64,000 bases of DNA. It comes from Gemmatimonadaceae bacterium. GTDB taxonomy: Bacteria; Latescibacterota; UBA2968; UBA8231. This document shows positions 9,070-18,870 of this stretch, piece by piece. The translations under genes and the position numbers were made by a program. The notes under the pieces are model-generated. The model made no database searches, was not told the DNA's origin, and was given only the letters and a program-made list of their open reading frames with translations. How positions within the stretch are numbered: position 1 is the first letter of the stretch; each line of letters opens with the position of its first letter. Location of the stretch: NCBI GenBank assembly GCA_026706075.1, contig JAPOZM010000113.1, forward strand, positions 1 through 64,000, given 5' to 3'.

Positions 9070-10164
9070 GTGTTCGATCGGGTCATCGGCCAGGAGCGGG
9101 CGAGGGCGCAGGTCCTGGCCTGGCTGAACTCCGGCCGCCTTCCCCACGCCATCCTCATCACCGGCCCGGAGGGCGCCGGCAAGCGGCTCCTGGCCATCGA
9201 GCTGGCGCGCGCGGTCCTCTGCGGCGGGAGCGGCCCGGCGGGCGGCTGCGGCGACTGCCCGACCTGCCACCAGATCGATCATCTGGTCCACCCCAACCTG
9301 CAGGTCCTGCTGCCCACGCCCACGGGTGCGGGGCGCACCGGTACCGACGCCGAGCAGTTCGCCGCCCTGCGGGAGACGGCCCTCGAGTACCTTCGAGGCG
9401 GCCGGGCGGCACGGACCGGGGGCAACATCCCCAAAGAGCATGTGCTGCTCTTGCAGCGCGAGATGGCCTTCGCCCCGGCGCCCGGTTCCTCGCGTCGCGT
9501 GGCCGTCATCTTCGAGGCCGATCGCATGCAGACCGCCGGGGCCAACTCGGTGCTGAAGACCCTCGAGGAGCCGCCGGGCCACGCCCTCTTCCTGCTGGTC
9601 TCGGAAACGGCGGAGCGCCTGCTGCCGACGGTCGTCTCCCGGTGCCAGCGGTTGCCCCTGCGGCCACGGACCGCCGCCCAGGTCCGCAACGAGCTGCAAG
9701 GCGCTGGTGCGTCGGAGGAGCGGGCCTCCCTCGCCGGCCGCCTGGCCGCCAGCGGCCCGGTCCGTCCGGCGGCCGTGGCGGACGAGTCCTTCGACGCTCT
9801 GCGCGACCTCGTGGAGCGCTTCATCGACTCCGGGCTCGGAGGCCGCGAGCGGGACTACTGGACCCTCCTCGAGGACTTCGGCGGGAGGCCGGACAAGGAG
9901 CGGATGGAAGCGTTCCTGGAGTTGTGCTCCACGTACCTGAGGGACGTGCTGCTGCTGCAGGGAGATCGCGGCGGGTCCGTGGCCCACGTTGACCGCGGCG
10001 AACGGCTCCACGCCTGGAGCCGGCGGATCCCGGGGGCGGGGCTCGACCGCCTGGCGCGTACCCTGGATTCGGCGTACGAAGCCCTCGGTCGGAACGTGAA
10101 CCCCCAACTGCTGCTGGCCGATCTCTGGTACCAGTTCCGCCGCTGCGGAGCTTCCTCGGCGTGA
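9070..10164 (+). CDS. holB: DNA polymerase III delta' subunit
   Basis: Delta' is the stator of the clamp loader. The AAA+ fold opens with FDRVIGQERARAQ, then a Walker A-like GPEGAGKR and a zinc module (CGDCPTCHQIDH). Sensor-like SEXXE text (VSETAERLLPTVVSRC) and the polymerase-III small-subunit motif ANSVLKTLEEPPGHALFLL confirm the family. I placed the start at GTG 9070, ten bases after the ABC ATPase stop; upstream extension would run inside that gene. Its last bases overlap rsmA (GTGA). DnaX, its clamp-loader partner, is encoded at 30641. Confidence 0.93.
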   Translation: MFDRVIGQERARAQVLAWLNSGRLPHAILITGPEGAGKRLLAIELARAVLCGGSGPAGGCGDCPTCHQIDHLVHPNLQVLLPTPTGAGRTGTDAEQFAALRETALEYLRGGRAARTGGNIPKEHVLLLQREMAFAPAPGSSRRVAVIFEADRMQTAGANSVLKTLEEPPGHALFLLVSETAERLLPTVVSRCQRLPLRPRTAAQVRNELQGAGASEERASLAGRLAASGPVRPAAVADESFDALRDLVERFIDSGLGGRERDYWTLLEDFGGRPDKERMEAFLELCSTYLRDVLLLQGDRGGSVAHVDRGERLHAWSRRIPGAGLDRLARTLDSAYEALGRNVNPQLLLADLWYQFRRCGASSA

Positions 10165-11006
10165 AGCGTCCTCCGGGGGCCCGGCCCCGGGCGCGCAAGC
10201 GCTTCGGCCAGCACTTCCTGATGGACGCCGAGGCGCGGGCGGCGATCGCCGACCTGGTGCGTCCGGCGCCCGACGACCTCGTCCTCGAGATCGGCCCGGG
10301 AAGGGGAGCGATCACCGCCCCTCTGCTGGACCGGCTGGACCGTCTCGTGGCCGTGGAGATCGACCGGCGCCTCGCCGGCCAGTTGCGGTCCCGGTTTCCG
10401 GACCCGCCCCTTCGCCTCATCGAGGGGGACGTCCTTCGCCTCGACCTGGCGGCGCTCCCCGGCGAGGAGGGCCGGCGCTGCCTCTTCGTCGTCGGCAACC
10501 TGCCGTACGACATCACCGCTCCCGTCCTCTTCCGGCTCCGGGAGCATGCCGGCCTGGTCCGGCGCGCTGTTCTCACCCTCCAGAAGGAGGTCGCCGAGCG
10601 GCTGGTGGCGGCCCCGGGGTCACGCCGATACGGCCGCCTCACGGTGATGCTGAACCAGTGCGCCCGTATCGACCTGGCGCGGCAGATCCCGCCCACCGCC
10701 TTCCGCCCCGTGCCCCGGGTCGATTCCGCCGTGGTCGATATCGAGTTCCTGCCCGGCCGCGTTTCCGTGGTCGACATGGGGCGCTTCGAGCAGATCGTCA
10801 AGGTTGCCTTCGCCCAGCGCCGGAAGATGCTCCGCAATGCCCTGGCCGCCCTGCCCTCTCCCGGTCCCGAGGGCGGAGCGGTCGCCCCCGGCCGGCTGGC
10901 GGACCTGGCCGGGCGCGCCCGGATCGACCTGACGAGGCGCGCCGAGAACCTGAGCGTTCACGACTACGCCCGCCTCACCGGGGTGTGGGCCGAGTCGGCG
11001 GCGTGA
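10161..11006 (+). CDS. rsmA: 16S rRNA (adenine1518-N6/1519-N6)-dimethyltransferase
   Basis: RsmA/KsgA dimethylates two adjacent adenosines in the 3' hairpin of 16S rRNA late in 30S assembly, using SAM. Motif I (LEIGPGRGAITAPLL) and the catalytic motif IV (VGNLPYDITAPVLF) are clear. The opening RKRFGQHFLMD is the usual N-terminus. The 281-aa length is normal. It starts with GTG inside the end of holB and its stop overlaps the next gene's GTG, so three genes are chained. Confidence 0.97.
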   Translation: MKRPPGARPRARKRFGQHFLMDAEARAAIADLVRPAPDDLVLEIGPGRGAITAPLLDRLDRLVAVEIDRRLAGQLRSRFPDPPLRLIEGDVLRLDLAALPGEEGRRCLFVVGNLPYDITAPVLFRLREHAGLVRRAVLTLQKEVAERLVAAPGSRRYGRLTVMLNQCARIDLARQIPPTAFRPVPRVDSAVVDIEFLPGRVSVVDMGRFEQIVKVAFAQRRKMLRNALAALPSPGPEGGAVAPGRLADLAGRARIDLTRRAENLSVHDYARLTGVWAESAA

Positions 11007-12907
11007 AACCCCTCCTGATCGCCGTCCTCGTCTTGGTGGCCGCGCCGCCGGAGGGCTGGGGCCAGAGCTATTCCCTGAGATTCAGCGGCACAGGCGACCG
11101 AATGGTCTGGACGCCGACCTTTCCCGGATGGCGTTTCTCGACCCCCGTGACCCTGGCGGCGGCTGGGGACACCACCGCCCAGCTGAGCATGAACGCCTCG
11201 GCGTCGTTGACCTCGCAACTCGACCGCCGCGGCCACGTCTGGCAGGAGTCGGCCGGCATCCGCACCTCTGTGACCTACCCGATCCTCGGCCCCAGGGCGT
11301 CCATCGGAGTCAACGCCAGCATGCGGAGCCGGAACGCCGGTCTGCAGCGCCAGCGCACGCGCAGCCAGACGATCGGCTTCCGTTTCGGTTACCAGCCCCT
11401 GGCGGGGAGCGACGGGGCCTTCCGGAACCTGCGCTTCAACGTCGTGCCGGGGGTGATCTCAGCCAGGCGCGCGAGTCCGGTGAATCCGGACAGCCTCATC
11501 GAGGAGTCGGGGCTCCAGTACACGGGTTCCCTGAGCACGTCCCCGTCCTTCGAGATAGGGGGCCGCAAGCTCACCACGAATCTCTCCCTGAGCAAGAGGG
11601 ACAATACCCTCGAGATCAACAAGAGCCGCAGCGAGGGCCTGCGCATGAGCGCTGCCTACACCCTCCCGGGGGATGCGCGCACCAGCCTCTCCCTGACCGA
11701 GAGCCGTTCCCAGTCCGGCGTCTCCCGTCCCGTCTTCGACGGCTCGAAGGCCTCCGTGGCGGCCGAGCTGCTGGAGGGCCGGAACACCAGCCTGTCCTCC
11801 TCGCTTTCCTTCAAGGTTTTCGGTTTCGACGTGAGGGGGAAGCAGAGCTGGTCCAGGGGACTGAACACCAACACGGCCAATGCCGAGGAAGATGCGGGGC
11901 CCCGCTTCTTTGCGAGGGACCGGAAAAACGAGAAGTGGAACCTCGGCGGCAACGCCAGCGGCCGGCTGAGCGAATCCCTCGTGGGCAGCCTGAAGCTGGG
12001 CTGGTCAACCAACGACGAGAGGCGCCTGCCGGTGACTCTCTCCACAGGGGCCGTTTTCCGGGATCCCACGGACGACCGCGAGAACCAGAACCTCGACCTT
12101 GGCGGATCCCTCAACTGGCAGCTGGATCAGGACCACAAGATCACACTCTCCGCGTCGACTCGCATGAACCGCTTCGACAACCCGGGCAAACCGGACCAGG
12201 ATCGGGACCTCTTCAACCGCAACCTCTCCCTCACACTGGGAGGTGCACGCCCGAGCGGCCTGCGCTACAACAGCTCCCTGTCGTCCAGCCTCTCCCACCG
12301 GATCAACCTCCACGCTTCCAGGGCCGGCGACAACCAGCGCAACCTCAATCTCCGGCTCTCCCTGGGCACGAACTACGAACGCCACGAACTGAAAGTCAGC
12401 CACAGTTTTCAAATATCCGCACGGCGCACTATCTTCGACTTCGATCGCCAGTTGAGCCCCGACGCCGTCGACCGGCGCAGCGAAATCCACCGCAGTTGGG
12501 GCATGACTCACAAGATCCAGCGATCCTTGCTCAATTCCCTGAGCCTCAGCACCAACTACTCCTACAAGGCGGATGACCTCGGCACGCTGTTGACGGAGGA
12601 GGACGCCCAGATCGTCGAGGGGGAGAACAGCGACCACGCGGCAGGGCTCAACATGAGCTATCGCCCGGCCGACGGAGTCTCCTTGACCATGAGCTACTCG
12701 GTCCGGCTCCGGCGCCAGTGGAAGGTCCTCTACGGACGCGACGAGGTCGAACGGGATCTCTCCTCCCGCCACCCCCACGAGACCTTGAGGCTCCTCCTCA
12801 ACTACAAGCCGGCCGGACAGACCGGTCTGACCTCGTCATTCAGCCGCTCGAGGCAGCGCAGCGGCACCTTCGACAGGATGAGCCTCACCCTCACCCGTTC
12901 GTTCTGA
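11003..12907 (+). CDS. Predicted outer-membrane beta-barrel protein, function unknown
   Basis: This 634-aa protein is not recognised at family level. It begins with a short hydrophobic signal-like stretch (VKPLLIAVLVLVAAPPEGWG). It continues as many alternating polar/hydrophobic strands rich in Ser, Asn, Thr and Arg, for example LTTNLSLSKRDNTLEINKSR. It ends in LTLTRSF, a terminal phenylalanine as in many outer-membrane barrels. No long hydrophobic helix is seen after the signal. The start is GTG 11003, overlapping the rsmA stop. The upstream extension lies inside rsmA and is rejected. Strand spacing would fit a large barrel of about 20 or more strands, perhaps resembling the barrel part of SprA-type translocons, but that is speculation. 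Confidence 0.7.
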   Translation: MKPLLIAVLVLVAAPPEGWGQSYSLRFSGTGDRMVWTPTFPGWRFSTPVTLAAAGDTTAQLSMNASASLTSQLDRRGHVWQESAGIRTSVTYPILGPRASIGVNASMRSRNAGLQRQRTRSQTIGFRFGYQPLAGSDGAFRNLRFNVVPGVISARRASPVNPDSLIEESGLQYTGSLSTSPSFEIGGRKLTTNLSLSKRDNTLEINKSRSEGLRMSAAYTLPGDARTSLSLTESRSQSGVSRPVFDGSKASVAAELLEGRNTSLSSSLSFKVFGFDVRGKQSWSRGLNTNTANAEEDAGPRFFARDRKNEKWNLGGNASGRLSESLVGSLKLGWSTNDERRLPVTLSTGAVFRDPTDDRENQNLDLGGSLNWQLDQDHKITLSASTRMNRFDNPGKPDQDRDLFNRNLSLTLGGARPSGLRYNSSLSSSLSHRINLHASRAGDNQRNLNLRLSLGTNYERHELKVSHSFQISARRTIFDFDRQLSPDAVDRRSEIHRSWGMTHKIQRSLLNSLSLSTNYSYKADDLGTLLTEEDAQIVEGENSDHAAGLNMSYRPADGVSLTMSYSVRLRRQWKVLYGRDEVERDLSSRHPHETLRLLLNYKPAGQTGLTSSFSRSRQRSGTFDRMSLTLTRSF

Positions 12908-12945
12908 CCGGCGGCGCCGGCGCGGCGCCGTGCAGGAGCCCTTTC

Positions 12946-13869
12946 ATGCCCCCCATGCCGAAGTCCGAGCAGATCTGGTTCAACGGCGAGTTCGTTCCCT
13001 GGGACGAGGCCCGCACCCACGTCCTGTCCCACGTGGTGCACTACGGCTCCTCCGTCTTCGAGGGGATCCGCTGCTATGCCACGAAGAAGGGGCCGGCGGT
13101 CTTCCGCCTGAAGGACCACGTGACCCGGCTCTTCGATTCGGCCAGGATCTACCGCATGGAGATCCCCTTCGACCGCGGCCAGGTCGCCGAGGCGATCCTG
13201 GAGACGATCCGGGTCAACCGGCTCGAGGCCTGCTACATCCGGCCCATCGCCTTCCGCGGTTACGGATCCCTCGGCGTCGATCCCCTGTCCTGCCCGGTGG
13301 ACACGGTCATCGCCGTCTGGGAATGGGGGGAGTACCTCGGCGAGGAGGCCCTGGAGCAGGGCGTCTCGGTCTGCACTTCGTCGTGGAACCGCTCGGCGCC
13401 CAACACCATGCCGAACCTGGCCAAGGCCGGGGGGAACTACCTCAACTCCCAGCTCGTGCGCATGGAGGCCAATGCCAACGGTTACGATGAGGGCATCGTC
13501 CTCGGCCCCGACGGCCTGGTGAGCGAGGGCAGCGGCGAGAACGTCTTCCTCGTGAAGGACGGCGGGATCCACACCCCCGCGTCCCACCATTCGATCCTGC
13601 CCGGCATCACCCGGCACTCGGCCATCACCCTGGCCCGGGACCTGGGCATGGAGGTCCAGTCCGGCGCCATCCCGCGCGAGCTCCTCTACATCGCCGACGA
13701 GGTGTTCTTCACGGGGACGGCGGCGGAGATCTCCCCTGTGCGCGCCATCGACAAGATCCCCATCGGCTCGGGCCGGCGGGGTCCGGTCACCGAGCGCCTG
13801 CAGACTTTGTTCTTCCAGACCATCAACGCCGAGGTGGAGGACCGCCACGGCTGGCTCACCTTCGTCTGA
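12946..13869 (+). CDS. ilvE: Branched-chain amino acid aminotransferase
   Basis: This is a PLP fold-type IV transaminase that exchanges amino groups between Val/Leu/Ile and 2-oxoglutarate. The catalytic lysine near residue 160 lies in AKAGGNYLNSQL. The EGIR segment near residue 35 and SGENVFLV and GITRHSAI near residues 195-225 are standard BCAT motifs. The family includes 4-amino-4-deoxychorismate lyase and D-amino acid transaminase, but the 307-aa length and the GGNYLNS motif favour IlvE. ATG 12946 has AGGAG seven bases upstream. No other branched-chain pathway gene is near. Confidence 0.92.
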   Translation: MPPMPKSEQIWFNGEFVPWDEARTHVLSHVVHYGSSVFEGIRCYATKKGPAVFRLKDHVTRLFDSARIYRMEIPFDRGQVAEAILETIRVNRLEACYIRPIAFRGYGSLGVDPLSCPVDTVIAVWEWGEYLGEEALEQGVSVCTSSWNRSAPNTMPNLAKAGGNYLNSQLVRMEANANGYDEGIVLGPDGLVSEGSGENVFLVKDGGIHTPASHHSILPGITRHSAITLARDLGMEVQSGAIPRELLYIADEVFFTGTAAEISPVRAIDKIPIGSGRRGPVTERLQTLFFQTINAEVEDRHGWLTFV

Positions 13870-13881
13870 CAGAGGTTTCCC

Positions 13882-14895
13882 ATGCGATTCCACCTCGCCC
13901 TGTGCGCCGCCGCCCTGCTCGCCTGCCTCCCGGCCCTGACGGGGTGCCAGAGCTCGCTCACGGCCGGCAAGCTCTACATCCAGCAGGAGCAGTACGACAA
14001 GGCCCGGGCGCAGCTCGAGCTCGCCGTGGCCGAGAAGCCCGGCAACGCCGAGGGGTTCTTCCACCTTGGAAGGGTCTGCGGATTGCAGGCCGACTATCCG
14101 GCCATGGCCGACGCCTTCGACCGGGCCCAGGAGCTGGAGGACAAGTTCGACGAGCAGATCGCCGCCGAGAGGCGGCGCTACGGGGCGCGGATCTACAACG
14201 AAGGGGTTGCCGCCGCCTCCGGCGAAGCTCCCGACCTGGAGGCCGCGCGCGGCCACTTCGCCCTCGCCGTGCGGGTGCTGCCCGCTGAGCTGATGGCCTG
14301 GCGCAACCTCGCGGTGGTCGACTATCAGCTCGGTGATCTGGACGGCGCCGTCAGCGGCTTCGAGCACGTCGTCTCCCAGGCGCCCGACGACACGTCGACC
14401 TACCGGATGCTGGGCACCCTGTACCTCAGCCGGCAGAGCTACGGCGAGGCGGCGCGCTGCTTCGAGGAGGTGCTGAAGCACGGCGAGCATCAGGGCGCCC
14501 TCGTGCACCTGGCCATGGTCCACATGGACCAGGACCGCCCGGCGGAGGCGGGGGAGCTGCTGCAGCGCGCCGTGGCCGCCAACCCGGACTGTTTCGATTG
14601 CCACTTCACCCTGGGCAACCTGCACTGGGCCGGCGAGGAGTTCGCGGTCGCCCGTGAACACTTCGAGCGCGCCGTGGCACTCGACGACGGCAACGCCGAT
14701 GCCCGCTTCAACCTCGCCGTGACCTACCTGGCCCTGGAGGAGCTGGACCTCGCCTTGCCCCTGCTGGAGCGGCTTTCCGTCGAGCTGCCGGAGAATGCCG
14801 CAGTGTGGCGTGAGCTGGGCCGTATCTACGCCTTGAGGTCACGCATCCAGGAGAGCGAGGCCGCGTACGAAAGGGCTGAAGCCCTGGGCGAGTAG
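13882..14895 (+). CDS. TPR-repeat lipoprotein
   Basis: The 337-aa protein starts with a lipoprotein signal whose lipobox is LTGC, with Cys near residue 23. The rest is consecutive tetratricopeptide repeats, for example AEGFFHLGRVCGLQADYPAM, AWRNLAVVDYQLGDLDGAV and ARFNLAVTYLALEELDLALP. TPR lipoproteins commonly scaffold envelope complexes such as the BAM machinery or secretion systems. Here the gene stands just ahead of a peptide ABC importer (9-nt gap), so it may be co-transcribed, but a functional link is not shown. Confidence 0.85.
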   Translation: MRFHLALCAAALLACLPALTGCQSSLTAGKLYIQQEQYDKARAQLELAVAEKPGNAEGFFHLGRVCGLQADYPAMADAFDRAQELEDKFDEQIAAERRRYGARIYNEGVAAASGEAPDLEAARGHFALAVRVLPAELMAWRNLAVVDYQLGDLDGAVSGFEHVVSQAPDDTSTYRMLGTLYLSRQSYGEAARCFEEVLKHGEHQGALVHLAMVHMDQDRPAEAGELLQRAVAANPDCFDCHFTLGNLHWAGEEFAVAREHFERAVALDDGNADARFNLAVTYLALEELDLALPLLERLSVELPENAAVWRELGRIYALRSRIQESEAAYERAEALGE

Positions 14896-14904
14896 CGTCG
14901 CTGA

Positions 14905-15960
14905 ATGCCCGTCTCGCGCGCCCATGCCCTGCGCCAGTACGTCCTCCGGCGCCTGCTCCTGATCCTGCCCACGCTGCTGGGCATCACCTTCGTCGTCTTC
15001 CTCCTCTGCCAGTTCGTGCCCGGCGGTCCCATCGACCAGATGAGGATGCGCATCGCCGGGGCCGACCAGGCCGGCGAGGCCGGGGCCGACTCCGGGGGCC
15101 GCTTCTCCTCCATCGAGATCCCCGAGGCGGACCTGGAGAGCCTGCAGCGGTACTACGGCTTCGACCGGCCCGTGCTGGTGCGCTACGGTCTCTACCTGGC
15201 GAACCTGGCCACCCTCGACCTGGGCGACTCCTTCCGCTACACCATGCCGGTGGAGGACCTCATCGCCAGCCGCCTTCCCGTCTCCGTCTACTTCGGGGGG
15301 ATCGCCTTCCTCCTGACCTACTCGATCTGCATCCCCCTCGGCATCCTCAAGGCCCTGCGCCACAAGAGCCAGTTCGACAACCTCACCTCCCTCGTCATCT
15401 TCCTCGGGTACGCCATCCCGGGGTACGCCCTCGGGGCCGTGCTGCTCGCCCTCTTCGCCGTGCAGCGGGACTGGTTTCCCCTGGCCGGGTTCGAGAGCCA
15501 GGGCTTCGCCGACCTGAGCCTCTCCGGCAAGATCCTCGACCGCCTGCACCACACGGCCCTTCCCGTCATCTGCTTCGCCATCAGCCTCTTCGCCTTCATG
15601 ACCATCCTCATGAAGAACAGCCTGCTGGAGAACATGGGCGCCGACTACGTCAAGACCGCCCTCGCCAAGGGCATGACCTGGAGGCGCTCGGTCTTCGTCC
15701 ACGCCCTGCGCAACTCGCTCATCCCCATCGCCACCAGCTTCGGCAACAACATCTCCCTCATCCTCGCCGGCTCCCTGCTCATCGAGCGGGTCTTCGGGAT
15801 CCCGGGCATGGGGCTGCTGTTCTTCGAGGCCATCACCGCCCGCGACTACCCGGTGGTCATGGGCTACATCTTCATCTCCTCCGTCCTGCTCCTCGTGGGC
15901 AACCTGCTGAGCGACCTGTGCGTGGCGGGCGTCGATCCCCGCGTGAGGTTCGGCGAGTGA
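14905..15960 (+). CDS. Peptide ABC transporter permease, OppB/YejB type
   Basis: This is one of two inner-membrane subunits of a peptide importer. It is 351 aa, with an N-terminal helix (LRRLLLILPTLLGITFVVFLLC), a periplasmic stretch, and five more hydrophobic segments. The EAA cytoplasmic loop that docks the ATPase is visible near residues 245-265 (VKTALAKGMTWRRSVFVHAL). The large N-terminal loop resembles the YejB branch. It overlaps the next permease by four bases (GTGA). Confidence 0.92.
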   Translation: MPVSRAHALRQYVLRRLLLILPTLLGITFVVFLLCQFVPGGPIDQMRMRIAGADQAGEAGADSGGRFSSIEIPEADLESLQRYYGFDRPVLVRYGLYLANLATLDLGDSFRYTMPVEDLIASRLPVSVYFGGIAFLLTYSICIPLGILKALRHKSQFDNLTSLVIFLGYAIPGYALGAVLLALFAVQRDWFPLAGFESQGFADLSLSGKILDRLHHTALPVICFAISLFAFMTILMKNSLLENMGADYVKTALAKGMTWRRSVFVHALRNSLIPIATSFGNNISLILAGSLLIERVFGIPGMGLLFFEAITARDYPVVMGYIFISSVLLLVGNLLSDLCVAGVDPRVRFGE

Positions 15961-17021
15961 CCGGCTTTCGCCTCGACCCGATCACCCGCCTGCGCCTGCG
16001 CCGCTTCCGGCGGATCCGCAGGGGCTACTGGTCCTTCCTGATCCTGCTGGGCCTCACGGTGATCTCCCTGCTCTCGGACTACGTCGCCAACCGGCGGGCG
16101 ATCGTCGTCAGCTACCAGGGGGAGCTCTACTTCCCTACCTTCCGCTTCCACGACATGGCCACCTTCGGCCAGCAGGACGAGTACGGCTTCGACGACGTCG
16201 AGGCCGACTACGGGGCGCTGAAGGCGCGGTTCGAGGAGGCCGGGGAGGGCGACTGGGTGTGGATGCCATTGGTGCCCTTCGACCCCTACGAGCCGGACTT
16301 CAGCTACGACGACCCCCCGCCGAACCCCCCGGACTCACGGCACTGGTTCGGCACCGACTCCCAGGGCCGCGACGTCTTCGCCCGGCTCCTCTACGGCTTC
16401 CGCATCTCCATCCTCTTCGGCGCGGCCCTGGTCTTCACCAGCCAGGCGGCGGGCACCGTCATCGGCGCCCTCCAGGGGTTCCTGGGCGGCCGCTTCGACA
16501 TTCTCAGCCAGAGGTTCATCGAGATCTGGTCCACCCTTCCCTTCCTCTACGTGGTGATCCTCCTGGCCACCTTCTTCAAGCCCACCTTCGGGCTGCTGCT
16601 GGTGATCATGGCCCTCTTCGAGTGGATCCGCATGACCTACTACATGCGCACCGAGGTCTACCGCGAGAAGACGCGCGACTACTGCCTGGCGGCGCGCTCC
16701 TTCGGCGCCTCTCGATGGCGCCTGATCTTCCGCCACCTGCTGCCGAACTGCCTGACGCCCCTGGTGACGATCACGCCCTTCGCCATCGTCGGCGCCATCG
16801 GCGCCCTGACGGCCCTCGACTATCTCGGGTACGGCCTGCCGGCGCCGACCCCGAGCTGGGGCGAGATGATCGACCAGGCCCTGGACAGCCAGAACCGGGA
16901 CAAGATCTGGCTCTCCGTGGCCCCCTTCTCCGCCCTCTCCATCACCCTCATGCTCGTGACCCTCGTGGGCGAGTCGATCCGCGAGGCCTTCGACCCCAAG
17001 CAGTACGCCCACTACCGATAG
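15957..17021 (+). CDS. Peptide ABC transporter permease, OppC/YejE type
   Basis: This is the second permease. After one N-terminal helix (YWSFLILLGLTVISLLSDYVA) comes a long periplasmic insertion up to about residue 135 (including HWFGTDSQGRDVFARLLYG). The conserved transport domain follows, with its EAA loop (YCLAARSFGASRWRLIFRHL). The inserted loop and the FGTDSQGRDVFAR motif are typical of YejE. The start is GTG 15957, in overlap with the upstream permease. It is 354 aa. Confidence 0.92.
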   Translation: MTGFRLDPITRLRLRRFRRIRRGYWSFLILLGLTVISLLSDYVANRRAIVVSYQGELYFPTFRFHDMATFGQQDEYGFDDVEADYGALKARFEEAGEGDWVWMPLVPFDPYEPDFSYDDPPPNPPDSRHWFGTDSQGRDVFARLLYGFRISILFGAALVFTSQAAGTVIGALQGFLGGRFDILSQRFIEIWSTLPFLYVVILLATFFKPTFGLLLVIMALFEWIRMTYYMRTEVYREKTRDYCLAARSFGASRWRLIFRHLLPNCLTPLVTITPFAIVGAIGALTALDYLGYGLPAPTPSWGEMIDQALDSQNRDKIWLSVAPFSALSITLMLVTLVGESIREAFDPKQYAHYR

Positions 17022-17035
17022 ACGAAAGGACCTTC

Positions 17036-18856
17036 ATGCGGCGCCGATTCTCCCTTCTCGCAGTGATCCTGCTCTCCTTCGCCGGCCCCTCCGGCGCCGG
17101 GGACCTCTCCGCCGTCGAGTGGGTGACCAACACCGAAGACCCGCCCATCGGCGATCCCGCCGCCCGCAAGGGGGGCGAGTTCCGCACCTTCATGACCGCC
17201 TATCCCCTGACCCTGCGCATCGTCGGTCCCAACTCCAACGACGCCTTCTCGGCCTGGAAGCGGGCTGTCACCATGGCCTTCACCATGGTCAGCCGCCACC
17301 CGACGACGGACCGCCACATCCCGGTCATGGCCACCCACTGGTCGGTGCAGGAGGACGGGCGCACCATCTACTACAAGCTCGATCCCGACGCCCGCTGGAG
17401 CGACGGCGAGCCGGTGACGGCCGAGGACTACGTGCACACCTGGGAGATGATGCGCACCGAGCACATCGTCGATCCCTTCTTCAACCAGTACGCCGAGGAC
17501 TACTTCGAGGAGGTCGTCGCCCTCGAGCCCCACGTGCTGAAGATCGTGGGCAAGTTCGAGAGCTGGCGTCCCCTGGACATGTTCGATCTCTGGGCCACCC
17601 CGAGGCACGCTGTCACCCTCGAGGAGGGGTTCCCCGACCGCTACAACGACGCCGTCCTGCCGGTGCAGGGCGCCTACGTGCTCACCGAGCGGGTCCCCGG
17701 GCAGTACGTCGTCTTCGAGCGCCTGAAGGACTGGTGGGGCCGGGACAAGCACTATCTGCAGGGCCTCTACAACGTCGACCGCATCCACGTGCGCGTCATC
17801 GACGACACGGACCGCGCCTTCGACTTCTTCAAGAAGGGAGAGCTCGACTACTACAGCGTGAACACGGCCCGCATGTGGGCCGAGGAGATGGACTTCGAGG
17901 CCCTGCGGAAGGGCTGGGCCCATCGCAAGCGGCTCTTCGTCGACTATCCCCAGGGGGTCTACGGCTTCGCCATGAACCTCGAGCGGCCGATCTTCCGGAA
18001 CAAGGACTTCCGCAAGGCGATCCAGTACCTCCTCAACTTCGACGAGATCAACTCCAAGCTGATGCACGACGCCTACTACCGGCAGGTCTCGGCCTTCACC
18101 GGCACCGAGTACGAGAACCGGGAGCTGGTGCCGTACGGCTTCGACCCGCGCAAGGCCCGCGAGCACCTGGAGGCGGCGGGCTTCACCCGCCGCGGCGAGG
18201 ACGGCATCCTGGTCGACGGAGAGGGCACCCGCGCCGCCTTCACCCTCTCCTACGGCAGCAAGGGCCTGGAGCGGCACATGACCGTCGTCAAGCAGACCTT
18301 CCAGCGCTTCGGCGTCGAAATGGCCCTGCGCCTGCTGGAGCCCGGCACCGCCTTCCGCAACGGACTGGAGCGGGAGTACGAGATGACGATCATGGGGCGC
18401 ACCGCCGGCCTCTTCCCGAGCCCCCATCAATACTTCTCCACCGTCTTCAAGGAGTCGAAGAACAACAACAACGTCTGGGCCTTCGGGACCGCCTACACCG
18501 ACTCCCTCATCGACGTCTACCGCTTCGACACCGACAAGGGGCGCCGCCTGGCGGCGATGCACGAGCTCGACGCCATCGTCCAGGACGAGGCCTTCTACGT
18601 GCCCTTCTGGCACGCGCCCTTCATGCGGTTCCTGCACTGGGACCACGTCCGCTTCCCGGAGTCCTATTTCCCCAAGCGGACCCAGCAGATGACGGACTGG
18701 CAGGTCTTCTGGGTCGACGAGGACCGGCAGCGGCGCCTGCGGGAGGCGATGGCCGAGGGCCGCTCCCTCGGCGAGGACACGGTCGTCGACGTCGACCCCT
18801 ACCGGGTGAAGGACCGCATCGAGGCGGCCCTGGGCGCCGTGGCGGCCCCGGAGTAG
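17036..18856 (+). CDS. Extracellular solute-binding protein, family 5 (OppA/YejA-like)
   Basis: This is the periplasmic substrate-binding subunit of the peptide importer. A signal peptide (MRRRFSLLAVILLSFAGPSGAG) is followed by a family-5 binding fold of about 580 residues, with the usual landmarks (WSDGEPVTAEDYVHTWEMM, and FRKAIQYLLNFDEIN). AAGGA lies five bases before the ATG. At 606 aa it has the normal YejA length. Ligand choice (oligopeptides, muropeptides or other) cannot be told from sequence. Confidence 0.93.
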   Translation: MRRRFSLLAVILLSFAGPSGAGDLSAVEWVTNTEDPPIGDPAARKGGEFRTFMTAYPLTLRIVGPNSNDAFSAWKRAVTMAFTMVSRHPTTDRHIPVMATHWSVQEDGRTIYYKLDPDARWSDGEPVTAEDYVHTWEMMRTEHIVDPFFNQYAEDYFEEVVALEPHVLKIVGKFESWRPLDMFDLWATPRHAVTLEEGFPDRYNDAVLPVQGAYVLTERVPGQYVVFERLKDWWGRDKHYLQGLYNVDRIHVRVIDDTDRAFDFFKKGELDYYSVNTARMWAEEMDFEALRKGWAHRKRLFVDYPQGVYGFAMNLERPIFRNKDFRKAIQYLLNFDEINSKLMHDAYYRQVSAFTGTEYENRELVPYGFDPRKAREHLEAAGFTRRGEDGILVDGEGTRAAFTLSYGSKGLERHMTVVKQTFQRFGVEMALRLLEPGTAFRNGLEREYEMTIMGRTAGLFPSPHQYFSTVFKESKNNNNVWAFGTAYTDSLIDVYRFDTDKGRRLAAMHELDAIVQDEAFYVPFWHAPFMRFLHWDHVRFPESYFPKRTQQMTDWQVFWVDEDRQRRLREAMAEGRSLGEDTVVDVDPYRVKDRIEAALGAVAAPE

Positions 18857-18870
18857 AGGCGGGACGGCCC

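Noticed and set aside
10658..11002. N-terminal extension of the barrel protein
   Set aside because: It runs entirely inside rsmA in another frame; GTG 11003 with signal peptide is better.
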